Of a stretch of 22,406 nucleotides of DNA, positions 14,947 to 22,219 are shown one piece after another; position 1 is the first letter of the stretch; each line of letters begins with the position of its first letter. The notes below the pieces were generated by a model, which did not search any database, had not been told where the DNA came from, and was given only the letters and a program-made list of their open reading frames with translations. The position numbers and the translations under genes are program-made. This stretch comes from JAXFQS01 sp051892815 (GTDB taxonomy: Bacteria; Verrucomicrobiota; Kiritimatiellia; RFP12; DVOR01), in contig JBJFGP010000057.1 in NCBI GenBank assembly GCA_051892815.1, positions 1 through 22,406 on the forward strand, given 5' to 3'.

Positions 14947-15022
14947 TGGTCTCCCCCGCGAGGTTCGAACTCGCGACCCCAGCATTAAAAGTGCTATGCT
15001 CTACCAACTGAGCTAGGGGGAG
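14947..15022 (-). tRNA. tRNA-Lys (anticodon UUU)
   Basis: A complete 76-base cloverleaf on the minus strand. The acceptor stem is CTCCCCC/GGGGGAG with discriminator A and an encoded CCA. The D arm is GCTC-AGTTGGTA-GAGC. The anticodon arm is TAGCA-CTTTTAA-TGCTG, with anticodon TTT for lysine and one G-T pair at the top. The T arm is GCGAG-TTCGAAC-CTCGC. It has its own promoter and terminator and is a single-gene unit. Confidence 0.96.
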
Positions 15023-15033
15023 ACAAGGCGTAT

Positions 15034-15062
15034 AGGATAGCGGATTTGCGGGGGGAAGTCAA
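15034..15062 (-). promoter_or_regulatory. Promoter of tRNA-Lys
   Basis: On the minus strand TTGACT (15062-15057) and TATCCT (15039-15034) are separated by exactly 17 bases. The start would fall a few bases before the mature tRNA 5' end at 15022. Confidence 0.75.
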
Positions 15063-15098
15063 GCCGAAAAGGCATTCGCGCCGAGGAGGTTGCCGAGA

Positions 15099-15351
15099 GG
15101 TGCCCGAGCGGAGGGCGCGTGGGGGACAATCGGGGCGGCACGCGTGGGGAAATCGAAGAGAAGAAAGCCATCAAAGCCCCTGCCAAGATGGTGGACAATC
15201 AAGGCTCCGCGCGCGGGGAAGTCGAGGCGCGGAAAAGGTTGGCAGGTTCGGGGGCGTAGGGTTCGCATCTTAGGGACTAAGGGGTTGGCATCTTCGGGGG
15301 CAAAAGGTAGGCAGGTGCCGCGACCATGGGTGGATACCTTCTGCGCAAGGG
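15099..15351 (+). repeat. Degenerate 23-base-period array B (about 11 units)
   Basis: Units begin at 15099, 15122, 15145, 15168, 15191, 15214, 15237, 15260, 15283, 15306 and 15329, every 23 bases. The clearest are 15237 (GGTTGGCAGG), 15260 (GGTTCGCATC), 15283 (GGTTGGCATC), 15306 (GGTAGGCAGG) and 15329 (GGTGGATACC). Units 15237 and 15283 also share TTCGGGGGC after the head. The left half is more degraded, but units 15122 and 15191 share GGACAATC and units 15145 and 15214 share a GGGGAA core, exactly three periods apart. The array ends 15 bases before the -35 box of the C39 peptidase gene. No coding potential is evident here. Confidence 0.65.
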
Positions 15352-15366
15352 GTGGCTCGAAAAGAG

Positions 15367-15395
15367 TTGAAGCGCCGCCGTGGAAACGCTATACT
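15367..15395 (+). promoter_or_regulatory. Promoter of the C39-like peptidase, giving a leaderless mRNA
   Basis: TTGAAG (15367-15372) and TATACT (15390-15395) are exactly 17 bases apart. The ATG at 15404 begins only eight bases after the -10 box, so transcription should start at or within a base or two of the start codon. No Shine-Dalgarno sequence can fit on the mRNA. Confidence 0.75.
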
Positions 15396-15403
15396 GCGGG
15401 GGT

Positions 15404-16747
15404 ATGATGAGATTTTCCTTTCTGCTTGCCGCCGGGCTCTCGCTGGCGCTCGGCGCCGCCCCGCTCGACCCCGTCTTCACGACCGAGACGCCCTGGAGAC
15501 TCTCGCAGAGCGCGGTTGCCGAATTGCTGCCGGGGGTGCGCCTGGCGCAACTCGAATCGGGCAAAAGCCTGCTGGCGCACCGCCAGAGCCTGACGCTCTT
15601 CGGAATGCCGGTGCACGAGTGGCGCGCCGCCTTTCGCGGGGGGCTCCTCTGCCGCATGGATGTCTCCTTCTTCAACAAGGGCGACAACACCTCGCTCGTT
15701 GCGCCCGAGGAGTTCAACGCCCGCGTCAAGCGCTGCATCGCCACCCTCCAAAAGGTCTCCGGCTCGCCTGCCCGCAAGCCCGTCTGCGTCCCGGCCGGCA
15801 CCCAAGTCCGCTACGAAGTCTGGGAGCAGACCTTCACCGCCCCCAGCGGCAAATACACCCTCTCCTGGGCCTTCCGCAACACCAAGCGCCGCGCCGGCCG
15901 AATCGAACCTTTCCAGGCCGAGTTCATCAACGCCTCCTACCAGCCCGAAAGCGCCCCCTCCAGCGCCTCCGCCAAACCCTCCGGCGAACTCTCCTTGCGC
16001 CAAAATATCGCCCGTGAGCCCGACGGCGATGTCTGGATTCGCGCGATACCGATGGTCGATCAAGGCAACAAAGGCTACTGCGCCGTCTCCACCGCCGAGC
16101 GCATCTTCTCCTACTTCCGCCTGGAGATTGACCAGCACTTCTTCGCCATGCTCGCGGAGACCGAACGCGGCGGAGGAACCAGTTTCGGCGGCATCTCCGG
16201 GGCACTCCAGAGCGCCGGACGCAAGTACGACCTCGATGTGGCCGAACTCGTCGTCCCCTACCGCCCGAACCGCGACTTCCTGCGCACGGAACTGGGCAAA
16301 ATCTTCTCCGCCTACAACCGCGCCGCCCCCCGCGACAGGCGTCTCAAACTCGACGACTTTATCCGCATCGAGGGCCGAACCCGAATACTCGACATCCTCG
16401 AAATCTACGCCGCCTACGACCCCGCCATTCTCCGGAAGGCCCGCACCGAAGCCCAGTCCGGCGCCTACACCAAGTTCAAGAGCGACATCCGCCGCTATGT
16501 CGACGCCGGCATCCCGCTCATGTGGGACTGCATCGTCGGCCTCTACCCCGAAGTCCCCGCCCTCCACATGGCCGGCAGAACCGTCGGCGGCCACATCCGC
16601 CTCATCATCGGCTACAACGACCGCACTGGCGAAATCCTCTACTCCGACTCCTGGGGTGCCGGACACGCCAAGAAACGGATGACCGCCGCCACCGCCTGGG
16701 CCATGACCACCGGCCTCTGCGTCGCCAAGCCCCGATCCGTCCGCTGA
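15404..16747 (+). CDS. Secreted C39-like (papain-fold) cysteine peptidase
   Basis: A 447-residue exported protein. Residues 1-20 are a signal peptide (RFSFLLAAGLSLALGAA). Residues about 21-200 are a domain I do not recognise. The C-terminal half carries a C39/papain-like core: oxyanion Gln220 and catalytic Cys226 in VDQGNKGYCAVSTAERI, His397 in GGHIRLIIGYND and Asp415 in SDSWG as the third residue. This layout matches Peptidase_C39_2-type proteins that cleave extracytoplasmic proteins. It does not match the C39 domain of bacteriocin exporters, because no ABC transporter or membrane domain is attached. ATG 15404 or 15407 starts the signal peptide directly downstream of the -10 box, so the mRNA is essentially leaderless. 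It converges on the glycoside hydrolase, with a shared terminator between. Codons become strongly C-ending after about 15700. Confidence 0.82.
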   Translation: MMRFSFLLAAGLSLALGAAPLDPVFTTETPWRLSQSAVAELLPGVRLAQLESGKSLLAHRQSLTLFGMPVHEWRAAFRGGLLCRMDVSFFNKGDNTSLVAPEEFNARVKRCIATLQKVSGSPARKPVCVPAGTQVRYEVWEQTFTAPSGKYTLSWAFRNTKRRAGRIEPFQAEFINASYQPESAPSSASAKPSGELSLRQNIAREPDGDVWIRAIPMVDQGNKGYCAVSTAERIFSYFRLEIDQHFFAMLAETERGGGTSFGGISGALQSAGRKYDLDVAELVVPYRPNRDFLRTELGKIFSAYNRAAPRDRRLKLDDFIRIEGRTRILDILEIYAAYDPAILRKARTEAQSGAYTKFKSDIRRYVDAGIPLMWDCIVGLYPEVPALHMAGRTVGGHIRLIIGYNDRTGEILYSDSWGAGHAKKRMTAATAWAMTTGLCVAKPRSVR

Positions 16748-16770
16748 CTCCCCCTTTTGACGGAACCTTG

Positions 16771-16810
16771 CCAAAAAGCCCCGCCTCCACGCGGGAAGCA
16801 GGGCTTTTGG
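16771..16810. terminator. Bidirectional intrinsic terminator between convergent genes
   Basis: CCAAAAAGCCC (from 16771) and GGGCTTTTGG (to 16810) form the outer stem around a nested CCCGC/GCGGG hairpin. There is a T-run on both strands (TTTT on plus, TTTTT on minus). It lies 24 bases after the peptidase stop and 20 bases after the hydrolase stop, and serves both. Confidence 0.85.
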
Positions 16811-16829
16811 ACTACTTGGGCGGCGATTT

Positions 16830-19800
16830 CTATTCCAGCGTCACCCGTCCCCAGAACCACGGGCAAGTCAACATCTTCTCGCTCTTCGCCTCAGGCCAGA
16901 AGATCGAGCGTTCCGCCTTCGCCCCCAGAATCTTCAGCGCCAACGAGAGCCCGCACTTAGCCCCCGACTTCGGCGAAAAGCCCTTCAGACGGCTCCACGG
17001 CACCAGCAACTCCATCCGGTAGCCCTGCTCGCCTTTGAGCGTGAATCCCCGCACATCCGGTAGGTCATACTCGCTCTGCTGCCCCTTCCGCCGCGACCAA
17101 TAGCCCGCGTAGACCCGTTGCTCAGAAGCCTGCGGACAGAACCACAGTTGATGGTGCGCCGGCGTCCAATCCTTGTCGCCGTTCGCCCCGAACCCGTTGC
17201 CGTTGAACAGCAATTCCAGACAGTCCGTCGCACGCCAGAACGAACGCGGATCCGACGAGAAACAGCGGCTGTTCGCCACATCCACCGCAATCGCCAGACC
17301 TTCCTTCGTCCACCCCATCCAGATTTTCGACCCCTCCTTCTCCCCGTTCGGACCGACCATCCACGAAGGCAGACGGTGCGCCTCCCGCCAGTCGCCCAGA
17401 TTCCCGTCCGCCTGGAACTTCTCCAGCCGGCGAATCGTGTAGTCGCGCGGAATCACCGGCACCGTGTCGATGCGGACGCCCTGTTCGTTGAAAATGGCCA
17501 GTTTCGGAGACTCCCCGGGGCGCATCCGCTCGAGCGGAACCGACGAGACCAGACGGAACGACAGGTTCGTCTTCGCGTCTGAGGCAAGGCTGACCTTGAC
17601 CGTCTCCGGCTCCACCTTCCACCCCTTCGGCAGTTCAGCCTTGACACAGTGCGTGCGCGTGGTGTATGATTGATTCACATACGACACCGAGAACCCGCCG
17701 TCAACCGGATCGGCCGCCGTGCTCTGCGCAAAAGCCTCAGGCACCACGTCCACCTCAATCGGCATCCGCTTCTCGGTCTTCCCCTTCCGCCCCGTCACCA
17801 TCAGCGTAGCGTCGCCGCGAGGAGTGCCCGCCGGCGGCGTGACCTCAAACCCGCCCGCGACCCGCTCCGTCTTCCACCCGTCGGGCGCCTGGATGGCATA
17901 CTCCCCGTCGTTCGAGACCCTGACAGACATCGGTTCTCCTGCGACGGCTCGGGTGAAGAGGTCGCTCAGCACATCCATGCCCGTCTGGGCAAGCCACTCC
18001 GTCTTCGGATCGAGCCCGACATACCAAGTCGGTGCAATGTCGAGCTTCCGCTTGCCCCCATCCGCGACACGCCCGCCAAACATGTCGTAGACCCCTTCGG
18101 CTGTCGGCTGCTGGAGCGTATAGTCCGCACCGTCCTTGTGGACTTTGAAGGCGGCGGCGACCAGTCGGCCGTCTTTGAGGCGGTAGACCTGAGCCATTGC
18201 GTTCGGGGAGAAGTTGACGTACCCCACGCTCACCATGTCGGCCGGCAGAAACCACCGGAGGGCGGCAAATGCGGCCGCGACTGGTTTCGGGTCGCGGAAG
18301 CGGTCGTAGATGCCGCAGCCGTCGAAGAAGTTCTGGGGCTTGTCGGTGTCGGAGTCGTAGAACCAGTACCAGAAGATTTTGTCGATGCCGTTGGCGCAGG
18401 CGAGCAGCCAGCCTCGCTGCAGGTAGGCGGCTTGCTCCCATTCGGTGACAATCTGTCCGGCGCGGGTGTCCCAACCCCACTCGGTGATCCATAGCTGGCG
18501 GTCTTTGCCGTCTGCGGTAGCGGCCCGTTTCCAGTTGCGGAAGGTATCTCGTGTGAGTTCTTGGCGGGCTTCTCCCTGGCCGGTGTTGGCGTTGAATTTG
18601 CTGTATTCGGGGGCATCGACGCCGCAGTAGCGGTGGCCGTTGACGACGTCGATGTGGTCGTAGTATCCGGCGAGGACTTGTTCTCTGGTGCGGCGGACGG
18701 CTATGCCGGCGCAGCCTTCGCTGACGGTCCAGGTTTTTGGGGATATGTTTTTAATGATGGAGGCGAAGGTTTGGTGGTAGTTGCCGTAGGGTTCGTGTGT
18801 CCAGCAGTCGACTTCGTTGTCGAGTTCCCAGGCGTGGAGTTCGGGGAAGGTGGCGACGATGAGGGCCAGTTTCCGGCGCCATTGGTCGGTTGGGGTGGCG
18901 GGGTTGTCGGATGGGTCTTTGGGGTTGTCGCGGTAGGTGAGGGCGCCCATAAGGCAGGGGAGGGTGAGCAGTCCGTTGCGGCGCGCGGCGTCGAGCATTT
19001 TGGGATACCAGGGCCAGCCGGCGTAGGCGCCTTCGCCGCGTGCTCGGTTCATCCAGTGGAAGTTGAATGCGTAGTCGCGGATCCAGACGAAGCCGAGGCG
19101 GGCGAAGCGTTCGTAGCCGACGTATTGTCCGCCGTGCACATTGAGTCCATAGGGGCTGTAGAGTTTCTGCCGGTCGGTGAGTTCGGGCGGTCTGGGGCAG
19201 ACGATGTAGCGGGAGGTGTGGGTTTGGTTGGTGCCGAGGCCTTGGATGGTGGTTTGGACTTGGTAGGCGCCTGGCTCTGAGAAGGGGAGGGGGATGTCTT
19301 GGACGAGGGTATCGAGGCAGTCGAGGTGGAGGGGTTTGGCGGTGCGTGTTTCGCCGGTGGCGGAGCGCACCTGGAGGGTGATGTCGAGGGTTCGTCTCTC
19401 GCCGATCCAACTGCCAATTGAGAGGCGGAGGGTTGGTTTCTGTTCGCCGTGGTAGAAGATATTGCCGACGGCGGGGTATTGCATGGAGAGGGTGACGGGG
19501 CGCTGGTCGACGGGGGTCTCTTCCAGGTCTGTCCAAAGGCGGAGGTCGAGTATTTCGCTGGCTCGGCTGTAGGCTTCCTGGCGACCTCTTTCGCCCCAGT
19601 TGTGGATGGAGATGTGGCTCAGGGTGAGGGGGCGTGGAATGTCCTGCGGGATGTCGATCTCGGTACGCTGCCAGGCGAGGGAGTTGGGGTCTTTGGGGAG
19701 TTTGATGGGGAATTTGCGCTCCTTCTTGTCGCTTCCGGAGAGGATGATTTCGCCGCTGTAGTCGTTGGGAGCGCAGCGCCTGGCCCAGAGGGTGAGGCGC

Positions 19801-20078
19801 TTGGGATTGCCGGGGAGTTCCTTCTGTTTTGGACCGACGCCCCAGTAGGCGAAACGCTTGCCGGGAAAGTCGACTTGGATGCGGAGGGCTTTGGCGGAGG
19901 GGGGCACGCCGTCGGGACGGTTGTCGGGGTCGACGGCTCCGAAAGAGCCTCCGGCGGTGACCCACGGGTTCTCCTCCCAGGCGTTTCCGGTCGGATCCGA
20001 GAGGTCGCGCGAGACGAGCCCGCTCCAGGCCAAGGCGGCCGTCAGAGTGCAGGCGACGAGGAATGCGGTTCGGTGCAT
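16830..20078 (-). CDS. Secreted glycoside hydrolase (clan GH-A-like) with C-terminal CBM9-like domain
   Basis: A 1082-residue exported enzyme for plant or host glycans; the substrate is unknown. A signal peptide (MHRTAFLVACTLTAALAWSG) leads into about 300 residues of beta-rich domains. The catalytic TIM barrel is near 330-640. Its likely acid/base is Glu422 in AWELDNEVD at the end of strand 4, and its likely nucleophile is Glu533 in LWITEWGWDT at the end of strand 7, the clan GH-A pattern, closest in feel to GH39/GH5-like enzymes. Further beta domains follow. Residues about 885-1082 (FQADGNLGDW, then FWRATDCLELLFNG) look like a CBM9/DOMON-type sugar-binding domain. ATG 20078 was chosen for the signal peptide and a GGGAG ribosome-binding site upstream. 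N-terminal half codons are C-ending and C-terminal half codons are G-ending. It is a single-gene unit with its own promoter. Confidence 0.8.
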   Translation of the reverse strand: MHRTAFLVACTLTAALAWSGLVSRDLSDPTGNAWEENPWVTAGGSFGAVDPDNRPDGVPPSAKALRIQVDFPGKRFAYWGVGPKQKELPGNPKRLTLWARRCAPNDYSGEIILSGSDKKERKFPIKLPKDPNSLAWQRTEIDIPQDIPRPLTLSHISIHNWGERGRQEAYSRASEILDLRLWTDLEETPVDQRPVTLSMQYPAVGNIFYHGEQKPTLRLSIGSWIGERRTLDITLQVRSATGETRTAKPLHLDCLDTLVQDIPLPFSEPGAYQVQTTIQGLGTNQTHTSRYIVCPRPPELTDRQKLYSPYGLNVHGGQYVGYERFARLGFVWIRDYAFNFHWMNRARGEGAYAGWPWYPKMLDAARRNGLLTLPCLMGALTYRDNPKDPSDNPATPTDQWRRKLALIVATFPELHAWELDNEVDCWTHEPYGNYHQTFASIIKNISPKTWTVSEGCAGIAVRRTREQVLAGYYDHIDVVNGHRYCGVDAPEYSKFNANTGQGEARQELTRDTFRNWKRAATADGKDRQLWITEWGWDTRAGQIVTEWEQAAYLQRGWLLACANGIDKIFWYWFYDSDTDKPQNFFDGCGIYDRFRDPKPVAAAFAALRWFLPADMVSVGYVNFSPNAMAQVYRLKDGRLVAAAFKVHKDGADYTLQQPTAEGVYDMFGGRVADGGKRKLDIAPTWYVGLDPKTEWLAQTGMDVLSDLFTRAVAGEPMSVRVSNDGEYAIQAPDGWKTERVAGGFEVTPPAGTPRGDATLMVTGRKGKTEKRMPIEVDVVPEAFAQSTAADPVDGGFSVSYVNQSYTTRTHCVKAELPKGWKVEPETVKVSLASDAKTNLSFRLVSSVPLERMRPGESPKLAIFNEQGVRIDTVPVIPRDYTIRRLEKFQADGNLGDWREAHRLPSWMVGPNGEKEGSKIWMGWTKEGLAIAVDVANSRCFSSDPRSFWRATDCLELLFNGNGFGANGDKDWTPAHHQLWFCPQASEQRVYAGYWSRRKGQQSEYDLPDVRGFTLKGEQGYRMELLVPWSRLKGFSPKSGAKCGLSLALKILGAKAERSIFWPEAKSEKMLTCPWFWGRVTLE

Positions 20079-20136
20079 GGTCTGATTTCTCCCTTGATTG
20101 TTTCCGGCCCGCATCGTCGGCAGACCGAGCGTCCCT

Positions 20137-20165
20137 ACTATAGCAGACTCGAGAGCCGGCGGCAA
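20137..20165 (-). promoter_or_regulatory. Promoter of the glycoside hydrolase
   Basis: On the minus strand TTGCCG (20165-20160) and TATAGT (20142-20137) are exactly 17 bases apart. The leader to ATG 20078 is about 50 bases and includes a GGGAG ribosome-binding site. Confidence 0.65.
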
Positions 20166-20217
20166 CACAATTCGCCTCTTGGCTCGTTGCCTTGTTTGAA
20201 ACGACTGTTGACAAATG

Positions 20218-20309
20218 CGAAACCGTGGCGGGTATCAACCAATGGGGGCCGGAGGTGCCCACCTTGGGGGGCGATTCCAACCCGCCTCCGCCCCCAAAAG
20301 GTAGGCACC
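20218..20309 (-). repeat. Degenerate 23-base-period array C (4 units) with a long hairpin
   Basis: On the minus strand units begin at 20309 (GGTGCCTACC), 20286 (GGCGGGTTGG), 20263 (GGTGGGCACC) and 20240 (GGTTGATACC), each 23 bases apart. Units 1 and 3 are inverted copies of each other: 20254-20273 pairs with 20289-20309 (about 19 base pairs, one mismatch and a small bulge) around a 15-base loop. No T-tract follows. The array lies between the hydrolase promoter and the transporter promoter, ending 30 bases before the latter's -35. Confidence 0.65.
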
Positions 20310-20339
20310 AATCGCCCCTGCCCTGGGATAGGTTCGGCA

Positions 20340-20368
20340 TTGACACGAGCCCCCCGATACCTTATACT
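20340..20368 (+). promoter_or_regulatory. Promoter of the cation transporter, giving a near-leaderless mRNA
   Basis: TTGACA (20340-20345, perfect) and TATACT (20363-20368) are exactly 17 bases apart. The ATG at 20380 starts 11 bases after the -10 box, so the leader would be only about five bases, with no room for a Shine-Dalgarno sequence. Confidence 0.85.
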
Positions 20369-20379
20369 ACAACCCCATC

Positions 20380-21291
20380 ATGAAGGCTTGGAACGCATTG
20401 ACCGACACCCAGCGCGTCGACCGCATCATCGGCATCGGCATCGCCTGCAACATCCTGCTGGCCGCCGCGAAACTCGGCGCCGGGCGCCTCGGACACTCCG
20501 AAGCGGTATTCGCCGACGGCATCGAGTCCCTCTGCGACCTCGGCGTCGGACTCGTCGCCCTCGTCGGCGCCCGCATCAGCAACCGCCCCATGGACACCTG
20601 CCACCCCTACGGCCACGGCAAAGCCGAAAGCCTCCTCGCCGCCCTCACCGGACTGACCATCCTCGCAACCGGCGCCGCCATCGCCATCCAAGCCATCCAC
20701 ACCGCCGCCGCCGACACCATTCCCGCCCCCCAGCCCATCGCCGTCGCCGTCGCCGCCCTGACCATCGCCCTCAAAGAAATCCTCGCCCGAACCACCTACC
20801 GCGTCGCCCGCCAGACCCAAAGCCCCTTGGTAGCCGCCCAGGCCGCCGACCACCGCAAAGACGCCCTCACCTCCATAGCCACCCTCCTCGGCGTCGGCGC
20901 CGCCACCCTCGGATTCCCCCGCCTCGACCCCATCGCCGCAGGCCTCTCCGCCCTGATGATCCTCAAAGTCGGATTCGACTGCTTCGGACAGGCCTGGAAC
21001 GAACTCATGGACAAGTCCATCGACCCCACCCAACTCGCCACCATCACCCAACTCGCCCAGCAAACCCCCGGCGTCGAACACGTCCACGAGATCAAAGGAC
21101 GCAAAAGCGGCCGCTACGCCATTATCGACCTCAAACTCGAAATGGACCCCGACATGACCGTCCGAAAAGCCCACGCCATCGCCGACCAGGTCAAGCAGAC
21201 CATCTTCGACTCCTGCCCCCATGTCGGCGACGTGATGATACACATCAACCCCCACGACGACGGCAACCACCGCGACCTCACCCGCCTCTGA
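20380..21291 (+). CDS. Cation diffusion facilitator (CDF) family metal transporter
   Basis: A 303-residue inner-membrane antiporter that should export divalent metal ions (zinc, iron, manganese or cobalt) in exchange for protons. About six membrane segments occupy residues 15-200. The transmembrane metal site is visible as Asp46, Glu49 and Asp53 in FADGIESLCDL (segment 2), and the HRKDALTS motif in segment 5. HPYGHGKAESLLA follows segment 2, as is typical. The C-terminal cytoplasmic domain (about 210-303) has the CDF dimerisation fold, with GVEHVHEIKGRKSG, VDLKLEMDPDMTV-like strands and a His/Asp-rich end (MIHINPHDDGNHRD). The metal cannot be assigned. Codons are almost entirely C-ending. The start has no ribosome-binding site but fits a near-leaderless transcript. 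The ABC ATPase gene starts three bases after its stop. Confidence 0.9.
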   Translation: MKAWNALTDTQRVDRIIGIGIACNILLAAAKLGAGRLGHSEAVFADGIESLCDLGVGLVALVGARISNRPMDTCHPYGHGKAESLLAALTGLTILATGAAIAIQAIHTAAADTIPAPQPIAVAVAALTIALKEILARTTYRVARQTQSPLVAAQAADHRKDALTSIATLLGVGAATLGFPRLDPIAAGLSALMILKVGFDCFGQAWNELMDKSIDPTQLATITQLAQQTPGVEHVHEIKGRKSGRYAIIDLKLEMDPDMTVRKAHAIADQVKQTIFDSCPHVGDVMIHINPHDDGNHRDLTRL

Positions 21292-21294
21292 ACC

Positions 21295-22209
21295 ATGCCC
21301 CCACTGCTCCAGATCCAAGACCTCCGCATTACCTTCACCACCGCCGGAAAAACCCTTACACCCGTGCGCGGCGTCGACCTCGAAATCAACCCCGGCGAAC
21401 GCTTCGCACTCGTCGGCGAAAGCGGATGCGGCAAGAGCCTCACGGCCCTCAGCCTCACCCGCCTCCCGCCTACCGACAAGGCCCTTTGCAGCGGACAAAT
21501 CCGCTTCGACGGGCGTGAGATACTCCACGATTCCAACGCCCGCCGAGCCCTGCGAAAAGGCGGCATCGCCTATGTTTTCCAAGACCCGATCGCCAGCCTC
21601 AATCCCGTCCTTCGGGTCGGGGACCAAATAGCCGAAGTGGCCCCGAGAAGCGAAATCCCGCGCGTCCTTCGTGCCGTCGGACTGCCCGATGTGGAGCGCA
21701 TCGCGCGCGCCTATCCCTGCCAGATGAGCGGGGGGCAATGTCAGCGCGTGATGCTGGCGATGGCGCTTGCGGGGAACCCCAGGCTGTTGGTAGCGGACGA
21801 GCCGACGACGGCGTTGGACGTGACCATACAGAAGCAGGTGCTGGAGCTGATTGGCGCGCTTTCCGAGGAGCGGAAGATGGCTGTTTTGCTGATTACGCAC
21901 AACCTTGGCGTGGTGGCCAGCAGTATGCAGCGCATGGCGGTGATGTATGCTGGACAGGTGGTGGAGACGGGGCTGGTTTCGGAGACGCTCCGTGCGCCCA
22001 GGCACCCTTATACGAGGGGACTTTTGGCGGCGGTTCCAACGCTTTCGGATGCGCCGGGGCGGCGTTTGAGGGACATTCCCGGGGAGGTTCCTTCGCCGGA
22101 GGCGTATCCGAAGGGATGCGGGTTTTGGCCGCGTTGTCCGGAGGCCGATTCGTGCTGCCGGGAGGTGGATCCGGTGTTGGCGTCTGGGGTAAGGTGCTGC
22201 CGTGTGTGA
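21295..22209 (+). CDS. Peptide/nickel-type ABC transporter ATPase (OppD/DppD family)
   Basis: A 304-residue ATPase that would power uptake of oligopeptides, dipeptides or nickel complexes at the inner membrane. Walker A is GESGCGKS (41-48), the Q-loop is VFQDP, the signature is MSGGQCQRVMLA, Walker B is LLVADEPTTALDVT and the H-loop is ITHNLG. The C-terminal oligopeptide-type extension is present (HPYTRGLLAAVP, then GCGFWPRCPEADSC with clustered cysteines). No permease or binding-protein gene precedes it; they may lie beyond the right edge. ATG 21295 starts three bases after the CDF stop, so it is in one operon with the metal transporter, an unusual partner that could hint at metal-chelate uptake. 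Codons switch from C-ending to G- and T-ending around 21740. Confidence 0.92.
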   Translation: MPPLLQIQDLRITFTTAGKTLTPVRGVDLEINPGERFALVGESGCGKSLTALSLTRLPPTDKALCSGQIRFDGREILHDSNARRALRKGGIAYVFQDPIASLNPVLRVGDQIAEVAPRSEIPRVLRAVGLPDVERIARAYPCQMSGGQCQRVMLAMALAGNPRLLVADEPTTALDVTIQKQVLELIGALSEERKMAVLLITHNLGVVASSMQRMAVMYAGQVVETGLVSETLRAPRHPYTRGLLAAVPTLSDAPGRRLRDIPGEVPSPEAYPKGCGFWPRCPEADSCCREVDPVLASGVRCCRV

Positions 22210-22219
22210 GGGGGAGAAG

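Noticed and set aside
13729..14985. 418-codon minus-strand open frame across rubrerythrin and perR
   Set aside because: It is antisense to two clear genes, runs into the tRNA and has shadow-type composition.
15099..15351. CRISPR array
   Set aside because: The units are contiguous 23-base repeats that diverge from each other. There are no constant repeats with unique spacers and no cas genes.
15389..16774. 461-codon minus-strand open frame opposite the C39 peptidase
   Set aside because: The plus frame has a signal peptide, catalytic motifs, promoter and terminator. The minus frame is Gly/Glu/Ala/Asp-rich without motifs.
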